From Ignavibacteria bacterium (GTDB lineage: Bacteria > Bacteroidota > Ignavibacteria > SZUA-365): a stretch of 64,000 nucleotides of DNA. The stretch lies in contig JADKJW010000002.1 of assembly GCA_016720835.1 (NCBI GenBank), positions 124,001-188,000 on the forward strand, read 5' to 3'. Of this stretch, positions 26,850 to 36,836 are shown piece after piece (the first letter of the stretch is position 1; every line of letters starts with the position of its first letter). The translations under genes and the position numbers were made by a program. Below the pieces are notes generated by a model that was not told the DNA's origin, did no database searches, and saw nothing but the letters and a program-made list of their open reading frames with translations.

Positions 26850-27869
26850 TCAGGAGAGCGTGTCGCGGATGAGATAATCGGTGGTGGTGTGCTCGCGCTT
26901 GGTGATCATCTCCGCGAGGAGACCGGTGGAAATGAGCTGTATGCCGACGAGCATCAGGAGAATGCCGAGAAAGAGCAGCGGGCGGTTGCTCACCGGGCGC
27001 CCCATGATCCACTCGACGGTCAGCGCGACGTTGATGCCCATGCCCAGCAGCAGCATGACGGTGCCGATGGTGCCGAACACGTGCAGCGGGCGCTGCGTGT
27101 ACCGCGACGTGAACATGACCGTGAGCAGGTCCAGGAAGCCCTTGAAGAAGCGGCTCAACCCGAACTTCGTGGTGCCGTACTTGCGCGGATGATGCTCCAC
27201 GGCGAGTTCGGCGACAGTGAAGCCGCTCTGCTTCGCGAGCACCGGAATGTAGCGGTGCATTTCCCCGTACACGTGCACGCTCTTGATGACGACGCGGCGG
27301 TAGGCTTTGAGCCCGCAATTGAAATCGTGGAGGTCGATGCCCGACATCTTCCCGGTCACGAAGTTGAAGAACTTCGACGGGATGGTCTTCGAAATCGGAT
27401 CGTATCGCTTTTTCTTCCAGCCGGACACCATGTCGTAGCCTTCGTCGATCTTTGCGATCAGGTGCGGGATCTCCTCGGGAGCGTCCTGCAGATCGGCGTC
27501 CATGGTGATCACGTACGCGCCTTGGGCGTGTTCGAACCCGACCGCGAGCGCGGCCGATTTCCCGTAATTCCTGCGGAAGCGGATCAACTTGACCCGCGCG
27601 TCCGCGCGATGCAGGGTCTCGATGGCCTCGGCCGAACCATCGTCGCTCCCGTCGTCGATGAACCATGCCTCCCAGTGTTCGGTGACGCCCGCGAGCACGT
27701 CCGTGATCCGCGCGGCGAGTTCGGGCAGCGATTCGCATTCGTTGTAGAGCGGGATCACGAGCGAAACGTCGAGCGCCCCGTCACGCGAAGCGCGATCGGA
27801 GAGGAGGTCGGTGGTCGGGTCGATGGGTCCGGGGCGGGAGAGATTCACTGCACGCTTTGCGTTGTACAT
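26850..27869 (-). CDS. Glycosyltransferase family 2 (dolichyl-phosphate-sugar synthase-like)
   Basis: A 339-residue GT2 enzyme of the DPM1/GtrB type. LDVSLVIPLYNECESLPELA, FIDDGSDDGSAEAIETL and VITMDADLQDAPEEIPHLI carry the DxD metal site, and HDFNCGLKAYRRVV is the family signature. Two C-terminal membrane helices (FGTIGTVMLLLGMGINVAL, LLFLGILLMLVGIQLIST) anchor it. It would load a sugar on polyprenyl phosphate for the GT39-like transferase of the same run. The start ATG shares one base with the TGA of the sensor-kinase gene (TGATG). Confidence 0.92.
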   Translation of the reverse strand: MYNAKRAVNLSRPGPIDPTTDLLSDRASRDGALDVSLVIPLYNECESLPELAARITDVLAGVTEHWEAWFIDDGSDDGSAEAIETLHRADARVKLIRFRRNYGKSAALAVGFEHAQGAYVITMDADLQDAPEEIPHLIAKIDEGYDMVSGWKKKRYDPISKTIPSKFFNFVTGKMSGIDLHDFNCGLKAYRRVVIKSVHVYGEMHRYIPVLAKQSGFTVAELAVEHHPRKYGTTKFGLSRFFKGFLDLLTVMFTSRYTQRPLHVFGTIGTVMLLLGMGINVALTVEWIMGRPVSNRPLLFLGILLMLVGIQLISTGLLAEMITKREHTTTDYLIRDTLS

Positions 27870-30800
27870 CAATCCTGCAAGATAAAAGCGGGACGGGCGA
27901 GAAACAACGGCAGGGACACGATGAAGACCGCACCCTCGGGACCGTTCTCCGCATGCAGCGATCCGCCATGCCCCTTGACGATGATTTCGTAGCTCATCGA
28001 GAGGCCGAGACCGGTGCCGGTGCCCGACGGCTTGGTCGTGTAGAACGGTTCGAAAATTTTCTCGAGGATCCCGTATGGAATGCCGCCGCCGTTGTCCGCG
28101 ATGCGGACCTCCGCCATGCCGTCATTCATGGCGGTACGCACGGACAGTCGCGGAGCGAAGCCGTCCTTCGACGCGGCATGTTTTTCCGCCAGCACATACA
28201 GCGCATTCTGAAGGATGTTCAGAATCGCGCGCGAGACGCCCTGCACGTCCACCTCGCAATCCAGCGGCGCTTCTTCGTAGGAAGCCGAGACCTCGACGGG
28301 GAGCGGGGTGGCTTCGCCCGCGATGCCGTGCAGCGCGAGCGACACGGCGGCGCTCACCAGCGCATTCAGCGCGACGCGCTCGCGGACGCCGGTCGTTTTC
28401 CGGGCATGGAGCTGCATGCCGCGGACGATCGCGGCGGCGCGCAGGCCGTGCTCGCGGATATGCCGGCTCTGTTCGAAGACATCGTCGAGCGCGCGGAGCA
28501 GCGTGTCCCGCGAGGGCGGGTCGCTCGCGTTCCGGAGGGATGCGCGCAATTCCTCGACGGCCTCCATGCTGAGTTCGGCAAAGGAGGTCACGAAATTGAC
28601 CGGATTCAGAATCTCGTGGGAAATGCCCGCGGTCAACGCGCCGAGCGAGGCCATTTTTTCGGCGTGGATCAGCTGCGACTGGGTGGTTTTGAGCTGCTCG
28701 TACGCGGCCTGAATCTCGCGATTCTTGCGGTGTTCCATCTCGGACGCGCGACGGTGGACCTCGGATTCCCGTTTCGCATTTTCCACTTCGCGGGCAACGG
28801 TCAACGCCTCCTCGAGCTGCCTGTAGAGCAGCGCGTTTTGCAGGGATATCGCCATCTGCCGGACGAGGACGAGAAGCGATTCCACGCGCGACACCGGAAA
28901 CGCGCCCGCCGTGGACAGATGCTCCAGATACAGCGCTCCGAGCAGCACGCCGCCCGAGAGCAGCGGGATGCAGAGGACGGATCGCGGCGCATGGTTCCGC
29001 AGAACCGGATCGTGACGGAACTCCTCGAGCTGCGCGGGATCATCCAGCCTGAGCGGTTCCCGGGAGCGCGCGGCGCGAAGGATGATCGAGGAGGGGACAT
29101 CCCGGCAGCGGTTCAGCGGGATGGCGGCGAGGATCGAGGCGGGCTCCTTGCCGACGCGCGCCTCCGCGTCCATGTGCCACGCGCCATTCTGCTCGAGGAG
29201 CAGGACGCCGCGCTGGGCGCCCGCATTCTCGATGAGGATGCGCATCATCTTTCGCAACAGGTCGGGCAGCAGGATTTCCCGCGAAATCGCCTGCGATGTT
29301 TTCATCAACGAGGCCGCATCGAGGAAGGCGGACGCGGTGGTGGTGGTGTCGAATGCCATCATCTCCCCGCCCTCCCCGCGCTCCGCCGCCTCGGGAAACT
29401 CGCGAAGGAGGGCCCGCACTTTCGCGGAAGCGCCCCACGCGTCGTAGGCGTGCAGCGCTTCGATCAGCAGGCCGCGTCCGCGTTCCTGGTGTCCGCGCGC
29501 GAGATGGAAGCGCGCGGCGCATTCGCAGGCATGCGCCTCGGCGTGCGTGAATCGCGCGCGCCGCGCCGCGTCGATCGCGCGCTCGTACAGCTCGGCCGCG
29601 TCGCTCCTGTTGTCCTCCATCGCCGCGAGCTCGGCCGCAAGCAGCGCCCATTTGTCCTCGAAATTCTGCGGGCAATGCCGCATCCATCCCTTGAACATGT
29701 CGAGCCCCCGCCTCGCGCGCGGCAACAGCGCGGCGCGTTCCGCGGGCGCGGCCTCGCCCATGCGCCCGATGACCGCGAAGGCCTCCCATGCGCGGAACTC
29801 GGCGATGACCAGCATGCCCGAGGCGGCGGTGGCGATGCGCTCCGCGCGGTCGGCGATCCGCAGCGCCTCCTCGAATTGTCGATGGAGACAGAGCAGCCGG
29901 AGTTTGTTCACCAGAAAGACGAGCAGCGGCACGGCCGTCGGCGCCGCGACCATCTGCGCCTCGGCAGCGGCTTCGTCGTAGGTCGCGTCGGTCAGGGATG
30001 CGAGCCCCGAGGTCGCTCCCTGCAGGTTCCGGCACACCTGCCCCAGCATGCGCAGCGTGAGCAGGCCTCGGTCCTCTCCCGAGCGCTCGAGGAACCCGAT
30101 GTGCATGGAAATGCGTGACGCCAGCGCGTCAAGCCTCGTCCCGATGAAGAACTGCGCGTAGGTTTCGAGAAGCAGGCTGTAGCCCGCGAAGATCAGCGCG
30201 CCGCTCTCGACGCCGAGCCGGTGACTCGACGCGAGGAGGGGAAGATCGTCCTCCGCGGGACGGCTCCAGTGACTGATGAAACCGCCGAGCATCATGGTGC
30301 TGCGGCACAGCGCCGCCGCATCGCCGAAGCGACGCGCCACCTCCACGCCAAGCTCGCCGTACGCGTACGCCGCCTGATGGTTCCCCAGGAACGCGCCGAG
30401 GAGCACGCCGAGGCCGCTGTATCCGTAGCTCGACGCGGCGGTGTTGCCGTGCTGCAGCGAAATCGAAACCATCTCCATGCAGAACACCGCGTAGAGCGCG
30501 GGTCGCGTCAGATACGCCGCCGCGCCCGCGTGCTCGAACAGGGACATCGCGTGCCGCATCGCGGGATCGCGCAGCTCCGGGAGCATCACGAGCGACGGGA
30601 TATCCGGGCCTTCGAACGACGCGCGCCTCCCCGTGAGCATGCGCAGCGCTTCGTCGTCGCGCACCGACGCGTCGAGATGCACGCCGAAACGGTGCAGGGC
30701 GTCGATCGCGAGCGCGATGGCGTCCGCATACCGGCCGACATTCGTGCACAACGCCATCTTGGTGGTCACGACGCTCATGAATTCCTCGTCCGACTCCGCG

Positions 30801-33267
30801 CGTTCCAGCAAGGCGTCGAAGAGCGCTTCCGACGATCCGAAATTTCCGAGCAGGTAGTCGCATTCCGCGCGCCCCCGCTGCAGCGCGAACAGCAGATCGC
30901 GGTCGACGCGCCATGCCTCCGCGGGGAGCAGCGTCTCTCCCGTGGCGTACATGGCGCGCGCGGCGCCGGTGGCGCCCGACCGCCGCGCATGCTCCGCGGC
31001 GCGAAGATTGAGCGTTGCCAGACAGCGGCGTTCGGCCGCCGTCTCCAGCCAGGAAACACCGGCGTTCAACCGCGCGACGATGTCGAAGAGCGCGTCGTCA
31101 TGCGGGTCTTCGCCCTCTTCGGCGAGCATGGCGCGACCGATCTCATACTGCGTCCGCGAGACGTCGCGCCCTCCCGATGCCGTCAGTGCCACCGCGTGCA
31201 CGCGGCTGTGCGCGAAGCGGTACCGCATCGCGTACGCGCCGGAAAGGAAGTCGGATGTTCCGCCGCGCGCCTCGTCGCGAAGGATGCCGCGCACGGGACC
31301 CGTGGGGACGAGCAGACCCTCCTCGAGCGGACGCCCCAGCAGCGGGAGGACCTCCGTCACGCGCAGGGCAAGCACGCCCGCCAGGATGGGCACATCGAAC
31401 TCCATGCCCGCGCACGCCGCCACGTAGAGCGCCTCTCGTGCGCGCTCGTCCAGCCGCGCGAGACTCCCGGCAAGCAACTCGGCGATGTTCCGCGTCACCG
31501 CCAGACCGTTGATGCGCTCCACATCCCAGCGCCACACTCCGGCCGCGCGGTCGAACACGAGCATGCCGTCCTCGAACAGCGAGGTGAGCAGATGCCGGAG
31601 ATGAAATGGACTGCCTCCGGTCTTGAGCTGCAGCACGCGGGCGAGCGCCGCGGTCTCGTCGCGTTCGTCGCCGAGCGTCTCCGCAAGGAGAAGGCGGATG
31701 TCGTCCTCGACCAGGGGCTCGAGCGGGAGTTCCGCGACGCGGCAGCCGCTTTGGCGTACTCTCTCCGCAATGGCGAGCAGCGGATGGTCCATCGGCATGT
31801 CGCCATCCCTGTACGTGACGACCACGAGGAGCGAGGCGACCCGCGGATCGAGCAGCAACTCCTCAAGCAGGTCCAGCGAGCCGGCGTCCGCGTTCTGCGC
31901 ATCGTCGAGACAGAGCGCGATGGGAAACACCGTCGCGGCGGCGCGGACGAAGGCCGCGACAGCGTGACTGACACGGAGGTGCCCCATCGCGTCAGCATCG
32001 GCCGTGTCGTGGTCCGGCGTTTCGGCGGACTGCCGCAGTTCCGGAAGGAGGCGGAGGAGGACGACGTCGTTCGTGCCGAGCGCGTCCCTGAGGGCCGCGT
32101 TCAACCGCTGGACGTCGCCGTCCGCGGACGCGCGGAGCCGCGACGCGACAGCGCGCAGCGACTGCAGCATCCCCGCATAGGGCCGGATCTGGCCCGCATC
32201 TTCGAAGTCGCCGCGTGCGAACACGCCTTCCTGTTCGGAGACGAACGGGCTGAAATGGCGAAGCAGCGCCGATTTTCCGATGCCCGACTGGCCTCGTATG
32301 AGGATGACCTCCTTGCCGCCTTTCGTACAGCGCAGGAACGCGCCGTGCAGGAGTTCCATCGACGCCTCGCGCCCGTAGAGTTTCTCCGGGATGCGGAACG
32401 TCCCGTCGCGGTCGCGCGCGGCAAGCGGAAACGGATCGATGCGCCCGAGTTGTTCCCATTGTGCGGCACAGATGCCGAGGTCGTGCCGCAGGCCCGCCGC
32501 GCTCTGGTAACGGTCGAGGGGGCTTTCGACAGAAGACGCGCGACGATATCGGCCAGCGGTCCCGGAACGGACGGATCGAGCTCGTCCACTCTCGGCGGGA
32601 GCCGGGCGATATGCTGATGGATGAAGGAGATCGCGTCGGCGGCCACGAAGGGGCGCTGCCCGCAGAGCATTTCGAACAGCGTGACACCGAACGAGTACAG
32701 GTCGGTGCGCTGGTCCACCGGCAGGGACGTGCGGCCGGTCTGCTCCGGAGACATGTAGGCCAGGGTTCCTTCGATGACCTCGGTGACGGCGGGCGCGACG
32801 GTGGCGGCGGCGGCGGCGATGTCGAAGTCCGCAAGCACGGTGTCGCCCGTCTCCGGATGCACGATGATATTGCCCGGATGCACGTCGCGGTGCACGATGC
32901 CGCGCTCGTGCAGCTCGGCGAGCGCGTCGGCCACGGCGCGGGCGATGCGGAAGAAGCGCGGCAGCGGCAGCGGGCCCGCGCGCAGAAGCTGCGCCAGCGA
33001 CACGCCGCCGATATCGCGCAGGATGAGGCCGTGGACTCCTTCGTGCCGCACGTACCCGACCGCGTGCGCGATGACGGGCGAATCGAAACTGCGCAGCAAT
33101 TCGTACTCCCGCATCCGACGCGCAAGGTCCGCCATCGACGCCGCATCCGTGCGCAGAAGCTTCACGATCACCGGCAGACCGTCATCGGACCGTCTGCCGC
33201 GGTAGACCGCGGTTCGCGCGCTCTGATACAGTTTCTCCGTGCCTTCAAAGCCCGGAAACATGATCAT
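27869..33267 (-). CDS. Trifunctional Ser/Thr kinase-ATPase-histidine kinase, frame broken at 32518-32522
   Basis: About 1,800 codons. Residues 1-270 form a Ser/Thr kinase (VIVKLL lysine, GIVHRDVHPGNIIVH, ADFD in place of DFG, AYMSPEQTGRTS). Residues about 300-570 form an AAA-type ATPase with P-loop GQSGIGKSALLRHF. A helical TPR-like region of about 700 residues follows, then a GAF domain (about 1310-1470), a coiled coil, a HisKA domain (LGALTAGISHEILNPVNF) and a HATPase (GTGTGLGLSMSYEIIVKGHG). There is no receiver domain. The frame is interrupted where five C occur and six would join KAP to LDRYQSAAGL. The start at 33267 has AGGA upstream and lies 26 bp from a promoter that excludes the earlier ATGs. 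The gene leads directly into four glycosyltransferase genes. Confidence 0.9.
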
Positions 33268-33299
33268 CGTCTGGATTTCCTGTGATGGTGCTTCACAAT

Positions 33300-33328
33300 A
33301 AGATACCATGTGTCGCATTTGAAATCAA
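33300..33328 (-). promoter_or_regulatory. Predicted promoter of the trifunctional kinase gene
   Basis: On the minus strand TTGATT and TATCTT are 17 bp apart. Transcription would begin near 33293, downstream of the ATG codons at 33318 and 33309, which supports 33267 as the true start. Confidence 0.6.
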
Positions 33329-33343
33329 CGCGTCCGGGCGTGT

Positions 33344-33373
33344 TTGGCAGTCACGCCGGACTCCCGCTATATT
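33344..33373 (+). promoter_or_regulatory. Predicted promoter of the ATP-grasp gene cluster
   Basis: TTGGCA and TATATT are separated by 18 bp, on the plus strand, in the 256-bp gap between the divergent kinase and ATP-grasp genes. The leader would be about 145 bases and includes a family C repeat (33492-33508) close to the start codon. Confidence 0.5.
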
Positions 33374-33523
33374 GCCGTATTGCATCACGGCACCTGCGAG
33401 CACCCGGCGGCGACATCGAACCAAACGCGGCGGCAGAATGTTATGCCCGGAGGACTGAACACGGCATGCGCGGGCCGTCCATCAATACTGCACCTCCCCA
33501 CTCCCCCATCACCGGAAACACTC

Positions 33524-34462
33524 ATGAAAAGCATCGGCATCATCTTCGGAATGGAGAACAGCTTTCCCGTCGCGCTCGTCGAGCGGATCAACGCCATGGG
33601 CGCCGGGAATGTCCATGCGGAATTCGCAAGGATCGGCGGCGTCATCGACCTGCAGCCGACGGGATACGACGTGCTCATCGACCGCATCTCGCATGACATT
33701 CCCTTCTACCGCTCCTACCTCAAGAACGCCGCGCTGCACGGCGCCTACGTCATCAACAATCCCTTCTGGTGGTCGGCCGACGACAAGTTCATCGACATCG
33801 CGATCGCGAAACGGGCCGGGCTCGCGGTTCCCAGATCAGTCATTGTGCCGACCAAGGACCATCCCGCGAACACCACGGCGAATTCGATGCGCAACCTGGC
33901 GTATCCGCTGGACTGGGACGAGCTGTTCGCCTACGTGGGTTTCCCCTTCTTCATGAAACCGCACGACGGCGGCGGCTGGCGCAACGTGTACAAGATTCAT
34001 TCGGCGGAGGAGTTCTTCTACCACTACAACCAGAGCGGCACGATCTGCATGATGCTGCAGGAGAACATCCAGTACTCGTCGTACTACCGCTGCTACGGCG
34101 TCGGGCGGCGCGACGTGCGCCTCATGCCCTACGCGCCGCACCATCCGCCGCACCTGCGATACGTGGTCGAGTATCCCGACCAGTCACCCGAACTTCTCGA
34201 ACGCATGCGGCGCGACGTGCTCGCGATCAACACCGCGCTCGGGTACGACCTCAATACCGTGGAGTTCGCGGTGCGCGACGGCATCCCCTACGCGATCGAC
34301 TACATGAACCCCGCGCCGGACTGCGATTACAACACGGTCACCCCCGCGAATTTCGAATGGGTGGTGGACGCCGTCGCATGTTTCGCCATCGACTGCGCGC
34401 TCGAGGGACGCACCCTCGTCGATCCCGCGCGGCCCACGGATGCCGCGCGCCCGCGCCTCTGA
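33524..34462 (+). CDS. ATP-grasp domain protein
   Basis: A 312-residue protein with an N-terminal alpha/beta domain (MKSIGIIFGMENSFPVALVE), a linker (INNPFWWSADDKFIDIAIAK), the ATP-binding Lys and flexible glycine loop in GFPFFMKPHDGGGWRNVYKI, and a C-terminal metal-ligand segment VEFAVRDGIPYAIDYMNPAP. The pattern is that of RimK-like carboxylate-amine ligases, which activate a carboxylate as acyl phosphate and join it to an amine. The exact family is not recognised. The next gene, 37 bp on, encodes a second amide-forming enzyme of a different fold. ATG at 33524 starts the first beta strand; the in-frame upstream extension is low-complexity. Confidence 0.82.
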   Translation: MKSIGIIFGMENSFPVALVERINAMGAGNVHAEFARIGGVIDLQPTGYDVLIDRISHDIPFYRSYLKNAALHGAYVINNPFWWSADDKFIDIAIAKRAGLAVPRSVIVPTKDHPANTTANSMRNLAYPLDWDELFAYVGFPFFMKPHDGGGWRNVYKIHSAEEFFYHYNQSGTICMMLQENIQYSSYYRCYGVGRRDVRLMPYAPHHPPHLRYVVEYPDQSPELLERMRRDVLAINTALGYDLNTVEFAVRDGIPYAIDYMNPAPDCDYNTVTPANFEWVVDAVACFAIDCALEGRTLVDPARPTDAARPRL

Positions 34463-34499
34463 GCCCGGCGCCCACCCACACGAACGCAGCAGGCCTCGC

Positions 34500-35660
34500 A
34501 TGAATACGAATACCCGTCCGTCCTTCTCCCTCGGCATCGAGGAGGAGTTCATGATCGTCGATCCGAAGACGCGCGAACTGAAATCGCACATCCAGGGAAT
34601 CATCGACGCCGGCAATCTCCTCATGAAGGAGACGATCAAGTACGAGATGCACCAGTCCGTCGTCGAAGTGGGCACGGGCATCTGTTCCGACATTGCGCAG
34701 GCCCGCGCGGAGATCTTCGAGCGCCGGCGCGAACTCGCGCAGCTCGCCATTTCGCGGGGACTCCGCATCGGCGCATCGGGCACGCATCCGATCTCCAAGT
34801 GGGAGGACCAGGAGATCACGCCGAACCTGCGCTACAAGCAGGTGGTGGAGGACATGCAGATGGTGGCGCGCGCGAACCTGATCTTCGGCCTGCACGTGCA
34901 CGTCGGCATCGAGAGCCGCCAGACGACCATCGAAATCATGAACGAGGCGCGCTACTTCATCCCGCACCTGCTGGCGCTGTCGTCCAACTCGCCCTTCTGG
35001 CAGGGGAGGCGCACCGGACTGAAATCGTACCGCTCCAAGGTGTTCGACAAGTTCCCGCGCACCAACATTCCCGAGTACTTCGACAGCTACGGCGAGTTCG
35101 AACGCTTCATCGCGATGCTCGTCAAGACGAACTGCATCGACGACGGGAAGAAGATCTGGTGGGACATCCGCCTCCACCCGTTTTTCGACACGATCGAGTT
35201 CCGCGTCTGCGACATCCCGATGCGCGTCGACGAGACCATCGCGCTCGCGGCCATCATCCAGGCGCTCGTCGCCAAGCTCTGGAAGCTGCGCGAGAAGAAC
35301 CTCGGGTTCCGCCTCTACCGCCGCGACCTCATCATGGAGAACAAGTGGCGCGCGTCGCGCTATGGCGTCGAAGGCAAACTCATCGACTTCGGCACCCAGG
35401 AAGAGGTCCCGTTTTCGCATCTCGTCGACGAGCTGCTCGATTTCGTCGACGACGTGGTGGACGATCTCGGCAGCCGCAAAGAGGTGGAGTACCTCCGCAC
35501 CATCCTCGAGACGGGCAGCGGGGCCGACCGCCAGCTTGCGATCTACGAGCAATCGAACACCCTGCAGAAGGTGGTCGACTACATCATCAAGGAAACGCAT
35601 CACGGTCTCGGCGTCGACCTCCCCGCGCCCGAACCCGCCTCGCACCTGCCGGCGGCCTGA
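34500..35660 (+). CDS. GCS2-type carboxylate-amine ligase (YbdK-like)
   Basis: A 386-residue protein of the glutamate-cysteine ligase 2 family. SFSLGIEEEFMIVDPKTREL is the family's N-terminal signature with the catalytic acidic residues. KYEMHQSVVEVGTGICSDI, RIGASGTHPISKWEDQEIT and ANLIFGLHVHVGIESR hold the metal and ATP ligands, and FFDTIEFRVCDIPMRVDETI closes the active site. E. coli YbdK has weak glutamate-cysteine ligase activity, but the true substrate of most members is unknown. Here it lies between an ATP-grasp gene and an aminopeptidase-like gene. The ATG at 34500 gives the normal family start. Confidence 0.92.
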   Translation: MNTNTRPSFSLGIEEEFMIVDPKTRELKSHIQGIIDAGNLLMKETIKYEMHQSVVEVGTGICSDIAQARAEIFERRRELAQLAISRGLRIGASGTHPISKWEDQEITPNLRYKQVVEDMQMVARANLIFGLHVHVGIESRQTTIEIMNEARYFIPHLLALSSNSPFWQGRRTGLKSYRSKVFDKFPRTNIPEYFDSYGEFERFIAMLVKTNCIDDGKKIWWDIRLHPFFDTIEFRVCDIPMRVDETIALAAIIQALVAKLWKLREKNLGFRLYRRDLIMENKWRASRYGVEGKLIDFGTQEEVPFSHLVDELLDFVDDVVDDLGSRKEVEYLRTILETGSGADRQLAIYEQSNTLQKVVDYIIKETHHGLGVDLPAPEPASHLPAA

Positions 35661-35704
35661 CCCCGCCGCGGCATCCACACTCCATCACCACGCTGCAGCA
35701 TCGC

Positions 35705-36742
35705 ATGGCATCGACTCCCCGCACGCTCGACGATATCGCCTCCATCCCGTTTCCGCCCGCGTACGCCTCAGGCGCGCGCAACGCCATCGGCACCTGCCTG
35801 CGCCTCGCGCCCGGCGAGCGCTTCACGCTCATCACCGACGAGGCGACGCTGCCCATCGCCGCCAGCATCGTGCAGGATGTGCGGGCCTGCGGAAACCCGA
35901 TGAACGTGTTCGTGCTCGAGGACTACGGCATGCGCCCGATGACCGCGCTCCCCGCCCCGATTCTCGCGGCGCTCGAGCAGTGCGACGTGAGCATCTACGC
36001 CTGCCGCACGCAGACGGGAGAACTCAGCCACCGCATCGAAATGATGGGGGTGATCAACCGCGTGAAGCCGCGGCACGGGCACATGGTCAACATCAACCAT
36101 CAGATCATGATGGAGGGCATGCAGGCGGATTTCAACGAGGTGGACCGCCTCAGCCGGCGCGTGTACGACCTGGCGAGCGTCGCGCGAAGGATCACCGCCA
36201 AGACGAAGCGCGGCACGGATCTGGAAGTCGCGCTCTCCCCCGATCTGCGCTGGCTGAAAACCAGCGGCATCATCACTCGCGATAAATGGGGCAACCTGCC
36301 CGGCGGCGAAATCTTCACGTCGCCCGCGCGCGTGGACGGCGTCTTCGTCGTGGACGGCGTGGTGGGCGACTACCTTTGCGAGAAGTACGGCGACCTCGAG
36401 GCCGCGCCACTCACCATCGACATCGAGAACAGCCGCATCCGGTCCTGCACATCCGACAACAAGGAGCTCGAGGAGGAGTTTGTCCGCTACTGCATGACCG
36501 ACGAAAACTCGAACCGCGTGGGCGAGTTCGCGATCGGCACGAACATCGCGCTGACGCGCGTCATCGGGCACATCCTGCAGGACGAGAAGATCCCCGGCGT
36601 GCACATCGCCTTCGGGCATCCGTACAGCGAGCACACGGGCGCGGACTGGCGCTCGACGACGCATATCGACGTGGTCGGGCGCGATTTCGACATCTGGATC
36701 GAGGGAAGGCGGATCATGACCGACGGGCGCTTCACTTTGTAA
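35705..36742 (+). CDS. M29-like aminopeptidase
   Basis: A 345-residue protein with the layout of aminopeptidase T/COG2309: an N-terminal alpha/beta domain (PGERFTLITDEATLPIAASI, MNVFVLEDYGMRPM) and a C-terminal metal site. Likely metal ligands lie in NRVGEFAIGTNIALTRVIGH, EKIPGVHIAFGHPYSEHTGA and WRSTTHIDVVG. It is shorter than classical M29 enzymes (about 410 residues). The gene begins 44 bp after the carboxylate-amine ligase gene, so the three consecutive genes probably form one unit in which two enzymes build an amide and the third may process a peptide. The functional link is inference. Confidence 0.8.
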   Translation: MASTPRTLDDIASIPFPPAYASGARNAIGTCLRLAPGERFTLITDEATLPIAASIVQDVRACGNPMNVFVLEDYGMRPMTALPAPILAALEQCDVSIYACRTQTGELSHRIEMMGVINRVKPRHGHMVNINHQIMMEGMQADFNEVDRLSRRVYDLASVARRITAKTKRGTDLEVALSPDLRWLKTSGIITRDKWGNLPGGEIFTSPARVDGVFVVDGVVGDYLCEKYGDLEAAPLTIDIENSRIRSCTSDNKELEEEFVRYCMTDENSNRVGEFAIGTNIALTRVIGHILQDEKIPGVHIAFGHPYSEHTGADWRSTTHIDVVGRDFDIWIEGRRIMTDGRFTL

Positions 36743-36836
36743 TCGGTCGCATTTTCGACACATTTGAGAAAGGCGGTTGCAGCGACTGCCTTTTTTCGTT
36801 TCCGCCTTCACACGACATCGAGTCCGGTCTCCCTCC

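Noticed and set aside
34500..35660. Glutathione synthesis as the task of the ATP-grasp/GCS2 pair
   Set aside because: A glutamate-cysteine ligase plus a glutathione synthetase would fit in outline, but the ATP-grasp protein does not show the glutathione synthetase signatures, and the aminopeptidase-like third gene is not part of that pathway.
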